Of a stretch of 18,209 nt of DNA, positions 1 through 7,546 are shown piece after piece. Position 1 is the first letter of the stretch; every line of letters begins with the position of its first letter. Made by a program: the position numbers and the translations under genes. The DNA comes from DATAAM01 sp036260075 (GTDB lineage: Bacteria; Actinomycetota; Acidimicrobiia; Acidimicrobiales; JAHWLA01): positions 1 to 18,209 of the forward strand of contig DATAAM010000149.1 in assembly GCA_036260075.1 (NCBI GenBank), read 5' to 3'. The notes under the pieces are model-generated. The model saw nothing but the letters and a program-made list of their open reading frames with translations, was not told the origin of the DNA and did no database searches.

Positions 1-1443
1 AAGGACGACGGGTTCCGCACCATCAAGGTCATGGGCAAGGAGACGCCCACAGAGGAGGCGAAGGCCGCCTTCGAGCTGGCGGGCATCGCCTTCGACAAGG
101 GCGACCACGCCACCGCCGTCCAGTACTACCGGCGGGCTTACTCGATGCCCGAGCTGACCGAGCTCCAGCGGTTCTCGGCGGCCAACAACATGGGCGCGTC
201 GCTGGAGCGGCTCGGCGACCGCGAACAGGCCATCGAGATCTACCAGGAGGCGTTGCTCTTCCCGAGCGTCGAGAAGGTGAGGCGCGCCCGCATCCTCGAG
301 GCGCTGCGGCGCCTGCGCACGGGCGAGGAGGCGCCCGAGGGCAGGAAGAGCGACACGCCCAGCCCTTCGCCCGAGGAGCGGAAGACAGCCGACGAAGGGG
401 CGTCGGCCGAGATCGAGGCGGGCAACGCCGCGCTGGCCGGCGGAGCCGCCCAGGACGCGCTGGCGCACTTCACGGCGGCGTACGCCTCACGCAACGCAAG
501 CCCGGGGGTGCGGGGCAAGGCCTGCTTCAAGGCAGGCGAAGCCCACCAGCAGCTGGGCGACTTCGCCAAGGCGCTCGACATGTACCAGGAGGCCCTCGCC
601 TTCCCCGACACCGGCGCGCTGAAGCCGCAGATCCTGGAGCGCATGCGCCAGGCCCGCCTGGGCCAGCCCGCGCTCGGTGGCGGAGCGTCCGACGAGATGC
701 CCGTCGACGAGCAGAAGAAGGTGTTCGAGGAGGCGGTGGCGGCCTTGGATGCCGGGCAGTACTCCGTGGCGCTCGACGGCTTCACCCGCGTGTACGCGGT
801 GCGGGACGCCAAGCCCGAGGTCCGCCGCTCGATGGCGTTCAACATGGGCGTGTGCCACCAGCGCATGGCGCACTTCGACGAGGCCGTCTCCATGTTCGAG
901 GAGGCGCTCGGCATCGGCGGCGACCAGGCCTTCACGCTGAAGGCGCTCGACTTCATCCGCCAGGCCCGGCGACGGCAGGTCGGCTTCGGCGTCACCAAGG
1001 GGGACGAGACAGGGGAACCGGGCCCGCCCGGCGCCGAAGAGCGCCTGTTCAGCGCCGAGGTGTTCTATGCGACCGGGGGGACGGAGCCCAAGGGGAACGC
1101 CCTGTCCACACTGACCTCGCTGGCCACCCGCATCCAGGAGCACGCCAAGGCCACACCGGGAGGCAGCTACCGCGTCGTGGCGATCGGCAAGAGCAGCAGC
1201 AAGTGGGCGGGCGCCGACGAGGAGACGGCCGACGCCAAGAACGCGGCGCTCTCGCGGGAACGGGCGGACAACGCCACAGCCAAGCTGGCCGACCTGCTGC
1301 CCAAGAACCTCGTGGTCGTCATGCAGCCCGACGCGAAGGGCGACGCCGAGAGGGAGCAGCTGGGGCTGCCGCCGAGCGACAACTCGTGGGTGGAGCGCAC
1401 CGTGGGCATCGCCGTGTTCTTCACGGTTGGAGCGGGCGGCTGA
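1..1443 (+). CDS. TPR-repeat protein with C-terminal OmpA-like domain (5' partial)
   Basis: The frame is open from base 1. The first ATG is at 31 but has no ribosome site at normal spacing, so the true start probably lies outside the window. Numbering from that ATG, three similar blocks of about 87 residues lie at 9-95, 123-209 and 228-314. Each has paired TPR-like helices and a recurring (Y/F)QEAL or FEEAL helix, followed by a basic helix rich in R and A. Acidic and proline-rich linkers separate the blocks. Residues 338-466 look like an OmpA-family domain: a beta strand with VVAIG, then N-x2-LS-x2-RA at 404-411, and an NSWVERTV strand near the end. In the family that domain binds peptidoglycan or acts as an assembly module. 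No membrane segment is visible in this part. TPR arrays bind proteins, so a scaffold role is inferred; the partner and cell location are unknown. Confidence 0.72.
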   Translation, partial: KDDGFRTIKVMGKETPTEEAKAAFELAGIAFDKGDHATAVQYYRRAYSMPELTELQRFSAANNMGASLERLGDREQAIEIYQEALLFPSVEKVRRARILEALRRLRTGEEAPEGRKSDTPSPSPEERKTADEGASAEIEAGNAALAGGAAQDALAHFTAAYASRNASPGVRGKACFKAGEAHQQLGDFAKALDMYQEALAFPDTGALKPQILERMRQARLGQPALGGGASDEMPVDEQKKVFEEAVAALDAGQYSVALDGFTRVYAVRDAKPEVRRSMAFNMGVCHQRMAHFDEAVSMFEEALGIGGDQAFTLKALDFIRQARRRQVGFGVTKGDETGEPGPPGAEERLFSAEVFYATGGTEPKGNALSTLTSLATRIQEHAKATPGGSYRVVAIGKSSSKWAGADEETADAKNAALSRERADNATAKLADLLPKNLVVVMQPDAKGDAEREQLGLPPSDNSWVERTVGIAVFFTVGAGG

Positions 1444-1451
1444 CGGCCGGG

Positions 1452-1457
1452 TACCTT
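1452..1457 (+). promoter_or_regulatory. Candidate -10 box (TACCTT) for a leaderless ccr transcript
   Basis: TACCTT ends six bases before the ccr ATG at 1464, and no Shine-Dalgarno sequence lies between them. TTGGAG at 1427-1432 could be a -35 box, though the 19-base spacer is long. The geometry places the transcription start at or next to the ATG. It matches the pattern seen in front of at least six other genes in the window. Confidence 0.45.
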
Positions 1458-1463
1458 GCCCGC

Positions 1464-2804
1464 ATGCAGGAGATCCTCGCGGCTATCCAGTCGGGCGCTT
1501 CGGGGGAGGACATCGGCAACCTGCCCCTCCCCGAGTCCTATCGAGCGGCGTTCGTCCTCCGTGAAGAGACAGGGATGTTCGAGGGCATCCCGTCCAACGA
1601 GAAGGACCCGCGCAAGTCCCTTCACGTCGACGAGGTGCCACTCCCCGAGCTGGCGCCCGACGAGGCGTACGTGGCCGTCATGGCCGGCTCCATCAACTTC
1701 AACACGGTGTGGACGTCGATCTTCGAGCCGCTGCCGACCTTCGCCTTCCTCGACCGCCTCGGCAAGGAGAGCGAGTGGGGCGCCCGGCACAACCTGCCGT
1801 ACCACATCGTCGGCTCCGACGCGAGCGGCGTCGTGCTCCGGGTGGGCTCGGCCGTGCGCAACTGGAAGCCGGGCGACCGGGTCACCATCCACTGCAACCA
1901 CGTGGACGACCAGGACCCCTCCGCCCACGACGATTCGATGATCGCCGCCAACCAGCGCATCTGGGGCTTCGAGACCAACTTCGGTGGCCTCGCCGACCTG
2001 GCGCTGGTGAAGGCCAACCAGCTCATGCCCAAGCCCGCCCACCTCACGTGGGAGGAGGCCGCGGTCAACGCCCTCACCAACTCCACGTCGTACCGGATGC
2101 TCGTGTCGAAGAACGGCGTGGATATGAAGCAGGGCGACGTCGTGCTGATCTGGGGCGCGTCCGGCGGCCTCGGCGGCTACGCCGTGCAGTACTGCCTCAA
2201 CGGCGGCGCCATCCCGGTCGGCGTGGTGTCCTCGCCCGAGAAGGTCGAGCTGCTCAAGGAGATGGGCTGCGAGCACGTCATCGACCGCTTAGAGAAGGGC
2301 TACCGGTTCTGGAAGGACGAGCACACGCAGGACGAGTCGGAGTGGCGGCGGTTCGGCAAGGACATCCGGGCGCTCGTCGGGGAGGACCCCAACATCGTGT
2401 TCGAGCACCCGGGCCGGCAGACGATGGGCGCGTCGGTGTTCGTGTGCGCCCGGGGCGGCACGGTCGTCACGTGCGCGGCCACGTCCGGCTACATGATCGA
2501 GTACGACAACCGCCACCTCTGGATGAAGCTGAAGTCGATCAAGGCCTCGCACTTCGCCAACTACAAGGAGGCGTGGGAGGCCAACCGGCTCATCGCCAAG
2601 GGCATGATCCAGTCGATCCTGTCGGCGGTGTACCCGCTGGAGCAGACGGGCGAGGCGGCGTACCAGATCCACCACAACCTGCACGAGGGCAAGATCGGCG
2701 TGCTGTGCCTGGCGCCCGAGGAGGGGCTCGGCATCGACGACCCCGAGTTCCGGGAGAAGGTCGGCGAGGACAAGATCACGCTGTTCCGGAGGCACAGCGC
2801 GTGA
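1464..2804 (+). CDS. ccr: Crotonyl-CoA carboxylase/reductase
   Basis: 446 residues, the usual length of the family. Ccr reductively carboxylates crotonyl-CoA with NADPH and CO2 to (2S)-ethylmalonyl-CoA, the key step of the ethylmalonyl-CoA pathway, and also makes extender units for polyketides. It belongs to the MDR superfamily. The nucleotide site is the glycine-rich stretch WGASGGLGGYAVQ at 230-242. The residues known to hold CO2 in characterised Ccr (Asn81, Phe170, Glu171 and His365 in the Kitasatospora enzyme) have clear counterparts: N80 in SINFN, F169-E170 in WGFETNFGG, and H363 in KASHFANYKEA. This argues for a carboxylase rather than a plain enoyl reductase. The ATG at 1464 gives the expected N-terminus; the open frame upstream is a shadow of the preceding gene. 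Leu276 is encoded by the rare codon TTA (2289-2291). The stop overlaps the epimerase start, so the two are probably translated together. Confidence 0.97.
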   Translation: MQEILAAIQSGASGEDIGNLPLPESYRAAFVLREETGMFEGIPSNEKDPRKSLHVDEVPLPELAPDEAYVAVMAGSINFNTVWTSIFEPLPTFAFLDRLGKESEWGARHNLPYHIVGSDASGVVLRVGSAVRNWKPGDRVTIHCNHVDDQDPSAHDDSMIAANQRIWGFETNFGGLADLALVKANQLMPKPAHLTWEEAAVNALTNSTSYRMLVSKNGVDMKQGDVVLIWGASGGLGGYAVQYCLNGGAIPVGVVSSPEKVELLKEMGCEHVIDRLEKGYRFWKDEHTQDESEWRRFGKDIRALVGEDPNIVFEHPGRQTMGASVFVCARGGTVVTCAATSGYMIEYDNRHLWMKLKSIKASHFANYKEAWEANRLIAKGMIQSILSAVYPLEQTGEAAYQIHHNLHEGKIGVLCLAPEEGLGIDDPEFREKVGEDKITLFRRHSA

Positions 2805-3205
2805 GCAAGCTCACCGAGATCGACCACGTGGGCATCGCCGTCTCCGACCTGGAGGCGGCGGTGAGGTGGTACGAGCAGATGTTCGGCGCCGTGGTCCATC
2901 ACCGGGAGAGGATCGAGAGCGACGGCGTCGAGGAGGCTCTCATCAAGGTGGCCGACTCGTACATCCAGCTCTTGCAGCCGTACACCGACGAGTCGCCGCT
3001 GGCCAAGTACATGGCCAAGAACGGCGAGGGCATCCACCACGTGGGCTACCGGGTCGAGAGCTGCGCCGAGGTGCTCGAGGACGTGAAGGCCCAAGGGGCA
3101 CGGGTGGTCGACGAGCACCCGCGGACCGGCAGCCGGGGCACCACCGTGGCGTTCCTGCACCCGAAGACGAGCTTCGGCACGCTCATCGAGCTCGTCCAGG
3201 AGTAG
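2801..3205 (+). CDS. mce: Methylmalonyl-CoA (ethylmalonyl-CoA) epimerase
   Basis: 134 residues of the vicinal-oxygen-chelate (glyoxalase) fold. It interconverts the 2S and 2R forms of methylmalonyl-CoA, and in ethylmalonyl-CoA pathway organisms also ethylmalonyl-CoA, so it links the Ccr product to the B12-dependent mutases. Metal-ligand positions known from the Propionibacterium enzyme (His, Gln, His, Glu) are visible: H9 in DHVGIAV, Q56 in SYIQLL, a His of the pair 79-80 in GIHHVGY, and E130 in LIELVQE. GTG at 2801 is the start, and its GTGA overlaps the ccr stop by 4 bp. That places the epimerase directly in the ccr transcript and supports a role on the Ccr product. The palindromic repeat at 3213-3262 follows the stop by seven bases. 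Confidence 0.95.
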   Translation: MSKLTEIDHVGIAVSDLEAAVRWYEQMFGAVVHHRERIESDGVEEALIKVADSYIQLLQPYTDESPLAKYMAKNGEGIHHVGYRVESCAEVLEDVKAQGARVVDEHPRTGSRGTTVAFLHPKTSFGTLIELVQE

Positions 3206-3212
3206 CCCAGAG

Positions 3213-3262
3213 CCCGTTCTTTTCCCCGTTGGCGCACTGGGGTGCGCCAACGGGGAAAAGAG
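3213..3262 (+). repeat. 50-bp palindromic repeat element, copy 1
   Basis: A perfect 19-bp inverted repeat: left arm CTTTTCCCCGTTGGCGCAC at 3219-3237, loop TGGG, right arm at 3242-3260. It lies just after the epimerase stop. No T-run follows on either strand, so it is not a classic intrinsic terminator, though the hairpin may still end or protect the ccr-mce transcript. An inverted copy with 42 of 50 matching bases, extending past the arms, lies at 6227-6276. It is therefore a dispersed repeat and not a one-off hairpin. Confidence 0.85.
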
Positions 3263-3276
3263 TGACGGGAGGCACA

Positions 3277-3298
3277 TACGAAACCGTTGCGTTTCGTA
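3277..3298. promoter_or_regulatory. TetR-type operator palindrome upstream of the MFS exporter
   Basis: TACGAAAC and GTTTCGTA form perfect 8-bp arms around a 6-base spacer, the size and style of TetR-family operators. The site covers the region where a -35 box (TTGCGT, 3287-3292) would lie, 17 bases before the TACCGT -10 box. Binding by the TetR protein encoded two genes downstream would block the promoter. Assigning that regulator to this site is an inference from position and symmetry. Confidence 0.7.
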
Positions 3299-3315
3299 AT
3301 AGGAGGTCGTACCGT
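3287..3315 (+). promoter_or_regulatory. Candidate promoter of the exporter operon (TTGCGT-17-TACCGT)
   Basis: The -35-like TTGCGT at 3287-3292 and the -10-like TACCGT at 3310-3315 are 17 bases apart. The ATG at 3323 comes seven bases after the -10, which predicts a leaderless mRNA. AGGAGG at 3301-3306 looks like a ribosome site, but it is 16 bases from the ATG and lies inside the promoter spacer, so it may be a coincidence. Confidence 0.5.
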
Positions 3316-3322
3316 CACGCGC

Positions 3323-4858
3323 ATGACTGTCGAAGCGCGTGACCCGAAGCGTTGGTGGGTCCTCGGCGTGCTGTGCTTCAGCCTCCTGCTCATCGTGGTG
3401 GACAACACGATCGTCAACGTGGCGCTGCCCACGATCCAGCGGGAGCTGAACGCCACCACCAACGAGCTCCAGTGGATCGTCGACGCCTACATCCTCGTGT
3501 TCGCGGGCCTGTTGCTCACCGGCGGCACGCTGGGCGACAAGTTCGGGCGCAAGGGCGCACTCGCCCTCGGGCTCGTCGTCATGGGCGGCGCGTCCGGCCT
3601 GTCGGCACTGGCGGACGGGGCGGGCCAGCTGATCGCCACCCGGGCCGTGATGGGCGTGGGCGCCGCCCTCGTCATGCCGGCCACCCTCTCGATCCTGACC
3701 AACGTGTTCGAGGACCCCGTCGAGAGGGGCCGGGCGATCGCCATCTGGGCGGGCACGGCGGGCATGGCGGTCGCCATCGGGCCGGTCACGGGCGGCTGGC
3801 TGCTGGAGCAGTTCTGGTGGGGATCGGTCTTCTTCGTCAACCTGCCGGTGGTCGTCGTGGCGCTCGTCGCGGGCGCCCGGCTGATCCCCACCTCACGCGA
3901 CCCGCACAACCCGCGCCTCGACGTCGTCGGTGCCCTCCTGTCGGTCGTGGCCCTCGTCACGCTGGTCTGGGGCATCATCGAGGCTCCCGACAAGGGCTGG
4001 CTGTCGGCCCCGACGCTCGCCGCGTTTGCCGTGGCGGCGGTCGTGCTCGTCGCGTTCCTCTGGTGGGAGCGCCGCGTCGAGGAGCCCATGCTCGACATCG
4101 GCCTCTTCCGCAACGCCCGGTTCAGCGCGGCGAGCGCCGCCATCACGCTCACGTTCTTCGCCATGTTCGGGTCGTTCTTCCTGATGACCCAGTACATGCA
4201 GTTCGTGCTCGGGTACACGGCGCTGGAGGCAGGCGTGCGCATGACGCCGATGGCCGCCGTGATGATGGTCTTCGCCCCGACGAGCGCGCGGCTCGTGGAG
4301 AAGGTCGGCACCAAGGCGGTGGTGGGCGCGGGCATGGCGATCGCGGGCGTGGGCCTGGGGCTGACCTCGCTGCTCACGCCCGACAGCACATACCTCAACC
4401 TGCTCGGCACGATGGTGGTGATGTCCACCGGCATGGCCCTCACGATGGCGCCTGCCACCGAGTCGATCATGGGGTCGCTGCCGCCCGCCAAGGCGGGCGT
4501 GGGCTCCGCGGTCAACGACACCACCCGCGAGGTGGGCGGCGCACTGGGCGTGGCCGTGCTCGGCAGCGTGATGTCGTCGGTCTACACGAGCACCATGCCC
4601 GACGGCCTGCCCGCGGCGGCGCGGGAGTCGATCGGCGCGGCGATGGCCATCGCGGGCCAGGCGGGCGAGGCGCCCGGTCGGGTGCTGGCCGCGGCGGCGT
4701 CCAACGCCTTCGTCGACGGGATCGGCGTGGCCCTCCTCATCGGCGCAGGCATCGCCGGGCTCGGGTCGGTGATCACCTGGGTGTTCCTGCCCGCCCGGGG
4801 GCACGACTTCGTGGGCGACGACGAGACCACCGAAGCGGCGGAGCCCGCCGTGGCGTGA
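3323..4858 (+). CDS. MFS multidrug exporter, DHA2 (14-TMS, EmrB/QacA-like) family
   Basis: 511 residues, almost entirely hydrophobic helices in the 14-segment layout of proton-driven drug efflux pumps of the cell membrane. Family marks are the first-helix motif DNTIVNVALP at 27-36, the loop 2-3 signature GDKFGRKG at 71-78, and the antiporter motif C glycines in GPVTGGWL. The last 15 or so residues are acidic and cytoplasmic. ATG at 3323 is preferred over an in-frame TTG at 3287, because the TTG lies inside the operator and would put hydrophilic residues ahead of the family N-terminus. The overlapping tetR gene and the upstream palindrome suggest substrate-induced expression. The substrate cannot be told from sequence. 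Confidence 0.93.
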   Translation: MTVEARDPKRWWVLGVLCFSLLLIVVDNTIVNVALPTIQRELNATTNELQWIVDAYILVFAGLLLTGGTLGDKFGRKGALALGLVVMGGASGLSALADGAGQLIATRAVMGVGAALVMPATLSILTNVFEDPVERGRAIAIWAGTAGMAVAIGPVTGGWLLEQFWWGSVFFVNLPVVVVALVAGARLIPTSRDPHNPRLDVVGALLSVVALVTLVWGIIEAPDKGWLSAPTLAAFAVAAVVLVAFLWWERRVEEPMLDIGLFRNARFSAASAAITLTFFAMFGSFFLMTQYMQFVLGYTALEAGVRMTPMAAVMMVFAPTSARLVEKVGTKAVVGAGMAIAGVGLGLTSLLTPDSTYLNLLGTMVVMSTGMALTMAPATESIMGSLPPAKAGVGSAVNDTTREVGGALGVAVLGSVMSSVYTSTMPDGLPAAARESIGAAMAIAGQAGEAPGRVLAAAASNAFVDGIGVALLIGAGIAGLGSVITWVFLPARGHDFVGDDETTEAAEPAVA

Positions 4859-5439
4859 CCGCCCTCGCCCGTCCGCCCGGTCGTCCCCGCGACCCCGGGG
4901 CCGATCGAGCCATCCTCGAGGCCGCCATCGACGTCCTGCGCGAGCACGGCTTCGGCGGCTTCACGGTCGACGCCGTCGCCGCTCGGGCCGGCGTGGGGAA
5001 GGCAACGATCTACCGACGGTGGTCGGGCAAGGAGGAGCTCATCCTGGCCGCGGCCGAGACGGTGGTGGGCGACATGCCGTCGCCGGACACCGGCTCGGTG
5101 CGTGACGACCTGCTGGTGCTGGCGGGGGCCCTCGCCGCCCACCTCACATCGGAGCCGGCCGGCTGCCTGGCGGCCGACCTGGCAGCCGAGGCGACCCGCA
5201 ACGAGGAAGCACGGACGCTGATCCGACGGTTCACCTCGACGCGGCGCAAGGTGAGCGCGGCGGTGGTGCGGCGTGCGATCGAACGCGGCGAGCTGCGGCC
5301 CGACATCGAGCCCGACGCCGTGGTCGACGCCGTGGTGGGGCCCATCTTCTTCCGGGCCCGGCTGTCGGGAGCACCACTCACGCCCAAGGCGGTCGAGCGC
5401 ATCGTGGATCTGGCGCTGCACGGCGCCGTCCGTCGATGA
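4855..5439 (+). CDS. TetR/AcrR family transcriptional regulator
   Basis: 194 residues starting at a GTG whose GTGA overlaps the exporter stop. The N-terminal helix-turn-helix is textbook TetR: ILEAAIDVLREHGFGGFTVD, then VAARAGVGKATIYRRWSGKEEL, together about residues 20-62. The C-terminal half is a helical ligand-binding domain resembling the TetR_C family with AAEAT and RRAIERGEL segments. The gene is cotranscribed with the exporter, so the usual arrangement is a repressor released by an exporter substrate, with autoregulation through the palindrome at 3277-3298. The ligand is unknown. Its own stop overlaps the next start by 4 bp. Confidence 0.93.
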   Translation: MTALARPPGRPRDPGADRAILEAAIDVLREHGFGGFTVDAVAARAGVGKATIYRRWSGKEELILAAAETVVGDMPSPDTGSVRDDLLVLAGALAAHLTSEPAGCLAADLAAEATRNEEARTLIRRFTSTRRKVSAAVVRRAIERGELRPDIEPDAVVDAVVGPIFFRARLSGAPLTPKAVERIVDLALHGAVRR

Positions 5440-6242
5440 GGGTCCACGTCGTCGACGGCACCTATGAGCTGTTCCGCCACTACTACGGCGTGCCCGCCGA
5501 GGTGCGGGAGAAGGAGGGCGGCGGGCGGCTGGCCGTGCGCGGCGTGGTCAACTCGCTCCTCAACTGGGTGCGCAGCGGCGAGGTCACGCACATCGGCGTG
5601 GCCACCGACCACGTGATCGAGTCGTTCCGCAACGACCTGTGGCCGGCGTACAAGTCGAGCGCGGGCGTGCCCGAGGACCTGCTCGCCCACTTCACGGTCT
5701 TGGAGGACGAGCTGCGCAACGCGGGCATCGCCGTGTTCCCCATGGTCGAGCTCGAGGCGGACGACGGGCTCGCCTCCCTGGCCGTGTTGGCCGCCGAGGA
5801 CGAGCGGGTCACCCAAGTCGTCGTGTGCACGCCCGACAAGGACATGGGCCAGTGCGTGGTCGGCGACCGAGTCGTCCAGCTCGACCGTCGGAAGAACGTC
5901 GTGTACGACGAGGCCGGGATCCTGGCCAAGTTCGGCGTGCTGCCCACGTCGATCCCCGACTGGCTGGCGCTGGTGGGCGACAGCGCCGACGGCTACCCGG
6001 GCCTGAAGGGGTGGGGGAAGGCAGGCGCGGCCGCCGTGCTGCGCTGCTACGGCCGCATCGAGGACGTCCCCCGCCTCGGCGAGCGGTGGACGTGCGACGT
6101 GCGGGGCGCTCGCACGCTGGCGAACACGCTGGCCGAGCAGCGGGAGACAGCCCTGTTGTTCAAGGAGCTGGCCACGCTGCGCGTCGACCGGTCGCTGATC
6201 GACTCGGTCGACGACCTGCGCTTCAGCTCTTTTCCCGAATAG
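5436..6242 (+). CDS. Stand-alone 5'-3' exonuclease / flap endonuclease (FEN, Pol I N-domain type)
   Basis: 268 residues. It resembles the N-terminal nuclease domain of DNA polymerase I without a polymerase. The metal-binding acids of FEN nucleases are visible: D7 in VVDGTYELFR, D58 in VATDH, the cluster E105-x-E-x-D-D110, D134 and D136 in TPDKDMGQ, and D182 and D185 in LVGDSADGYPG. The helix-3-turn-helix DNA clamp follows as GYPGLKGWGKAGA at 186-198. The basic segment FRNDLWPAYKSS at 64-75 matches the family's DNA-phosphate region. It probably cuts 5' flaps or RNA primers. ATGA overlaps the tetR stop, so it rides in the exporter operon, an unexpected partner. The last four residues and the TAG stop come from the palindromic repeat at 6227-6276, so the original C-terminus may have been altered. 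Confidence 0.88.
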   Translation: MRVHVVDGTYELFRHYYGVPAEVREKEGGGRLAVRGVVNSLLNWVRSGEVTHIGVATDHVIESFRNDLWPAYKSSAGVPEDLLAHFTVLEDELRNAGIAVFPMVELEADDGLASLAVLAAEDERVTQVVVCTPDKDMGQCVVGDRVVQLDRRKNVVYDEAGILAKFGVLPTSIPDWLALVGDSADGYPGLKGWGKAGAAAVLRCYGRIEDVPRLGERWTCDVRGARTLANTLAEQRETALLFKELATLRVDRSLIDSVDDLRFSSFPE

Positions 6243-6276
6243 CGCGCTCCGGTGCGCCATCGGGGAAAAGAACGGG
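6227..6276 (-). repeat. 50-bp palindromic repeat element, copy 2 (inverted relative to copy 1)
   Basis: Read on the minus strand, this 50-base stretch matches copy 1 at 3213-3262 at 42 of 50 positions, including CCCGTT before one arm and AG after the other. One arm (minus-strand left) differs from copy 1 at a single position. The other arm, which lies in the nuclease gene, differs at five and holds its TAG stop (6240-6242). The hairpin is thus imperfect. It sits between the convergent ends of the nuclease and PD40 genes, so it may also end transcription from both sides. Confidence 0.8.
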
Positions 6277-6295
6277 GGCTCGGCGGGCGACGGCC

Positions 6296-7546
6296 TCAGC
6301 GCCAGGGCATCACCGGCCACGACTCGCCTGTGGAGGTGAGCTCCACCTCGCCGCTTCCGTCCACCGCGATCGAGTAGAGGCCGGCCGAGCGCTCGTCGCA
6401 CGGGTGGGCCGGCGGTGGGCCGCACGCTTCCTGCAGCGCGTTGGGCGGGAAGCTCGCGTAGATCAGCCGTGACGAGTCGGTGGTCCAGGCGGGCCGTTGC
6501 CACGACCTGCCGCTCGGGAGCGTCCGAACGTCGGAGCCGTCCGGCCGGAACAGCGTGAGCTTGGGTGGCGCGGCGCCGAAGCCGAAGGTCGACTGCCGGT
6601 GCGGGAAGCCGGCGATCCACGACCCGTCGGGCGACCAGCTCACGACGGCCATGCGCTTCCCGGGCAGCGTGGTGCGCCGGCTGCCGTCCGCCTCGGCCAC
6701 CACCATCTCGCCGTCCGAGCCCGCACACGACACGGCGGCGATGCGCTTGGCGTCGGGTGCCCACACCGGCTCGCAGGCGTGCACCGGGATCTCGTGGTCG
6801 CCGGACCCGTCGGGCCGGACCAGTCGCAGGTTGTGCCAGTCCTGCGGCTTCGGAGACGGGTTCGGGTTCCGGGCCGAGTACACGATCCACTTGCCGTCGG
6901 GCGACCAGTCGGCGGACTCGATGAGCGCACCCTCGCCCACGCGGTCGAGCACCGTCACGATGGCGCCTCGATTGACGTCGAGGACGGCCAGCGTGTGCCT
7001 GTGGAGCAGCGCCAAGCGGTCGCGCTTGGGCGACCAACCCACCGCCTCGTAGAGGTTGCCGTCGTCGAACAAGAGCCGGCGATCGGTCCCGTCCGGTCGC
7101 ATCGTCTCGATTCGGGACCCGTACACGAACGCCACGCGGGCACCGGGCGGGGGCGCAGCCACGAACCCCGGCGGCGGCGTGCCTGGGTCGACTAGCGGCA
7201 CCGTGGTGGGCACGCCGGAGAGCGCCTGCTGCGGGCGAAGCGCTGCCGACGTCGTGGTGGTGGTGGACGACGCCGCGCTTCGCTCGGGCACCGCCCCTGG
7301 TGCGTCCTGCAGGGGTGGCCGCTCGCGGCCCGCCGGGCCCACCGTGCGCACGGAAGGCGCGCCGTCGCCGGAGGGCAGCACGGCGGCGCACACGGCCAGC
7401 GTCGCCACGGCGACGGCACCACCGCTGCGACCGAGCCACGCCCGGCGCCGGAGACGGCGACAGCGGCGCTCGATCTCGCCCTCGGGCGGCATGGCGGGTA
7501 CAGGCCCGGCCGCCGATGCAAGCGCATCTCGCAAGGTCGTCGTCAT
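6296..7546 (-). CDS. Membrane-anchored PD40/TolB-like beta-propeller, putative anti-sigma or sigma-linked sensor
   Basis: 416 residues. A short basic cytoplasmic N-terminus (1-40) is followed by one membrane helix (about 42-58), a Pro/Ser/Thr-rich linker with SSTTTTTS at 93-100, and an external propeller from about residue 135 to the end. The blades carry WSPDG-type motifs: WSPKRD at 171, WSPDGKW at 215, WAPDAKR at 262, WSPDGSW at 304 and WTTDSSR at 354, with (R/V)PDG(S/T) turns between them. The ATG at 7546 overlaps the sigma factor stop as ATGA, and this start gives the right topology. Because it is coupled to an ECF sigma gene, the N-terminal tail is likely to hold or modulate the sigma factor while the propeller senses outside the cell. 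No zinc-binding anti-sigma HxxxCxxC motif is visible, so this role is inferred from position only. Confidence 0.85.
   Translation of the reverse strand: MTTTLRDALASAAGPVPAMPPEGEIERRCRRLRRRAWLGRSGGAVAVATLAVCAAVLPSGDGAPSVRTVGPAGRERPPLQDAPGAVPERSAASSTTTTTSAALRPQQALSGVPTTVPLVDPGTPPPGFVAAPPPGARVAFVYGSRIETMRPDGTDRRLLFDDGNLYEAVGWSPKRDRLALLHRHTLAVLDVNRGAIVTVLDRVGEGALIESADWSPDGKWIVYSARNPNPSPKPQDWHNLRLVRPDGSGDHEIPVHACEPVWAPDAKRIAAVSCAGSDGEMVVAEADGSRRTTLPGKRMAVVSWSPDGSWIAGFPHRQSTFGFGAAPPKLTLFRPDGSDVRTLPSGRSWQRPAWTTDSSRLIYASFPPNALQEACGPPPAHPCDERSAGLYSIAVDGSGEVELTSTGESWPVMPWR

Noticed and set aside
3219..3260. CRISPR-like repeat or a standard rho-independent terminator
   Set aside because: There is no regular spacing or array of repeats, and no T-run follows the stem on either strand.
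3287..3322. TTG at 3287 as exporter start
   Set aside because: It lies inside the operator and promoter. ATG at 3323 fits the family N-terminus and the leaderless pattern.
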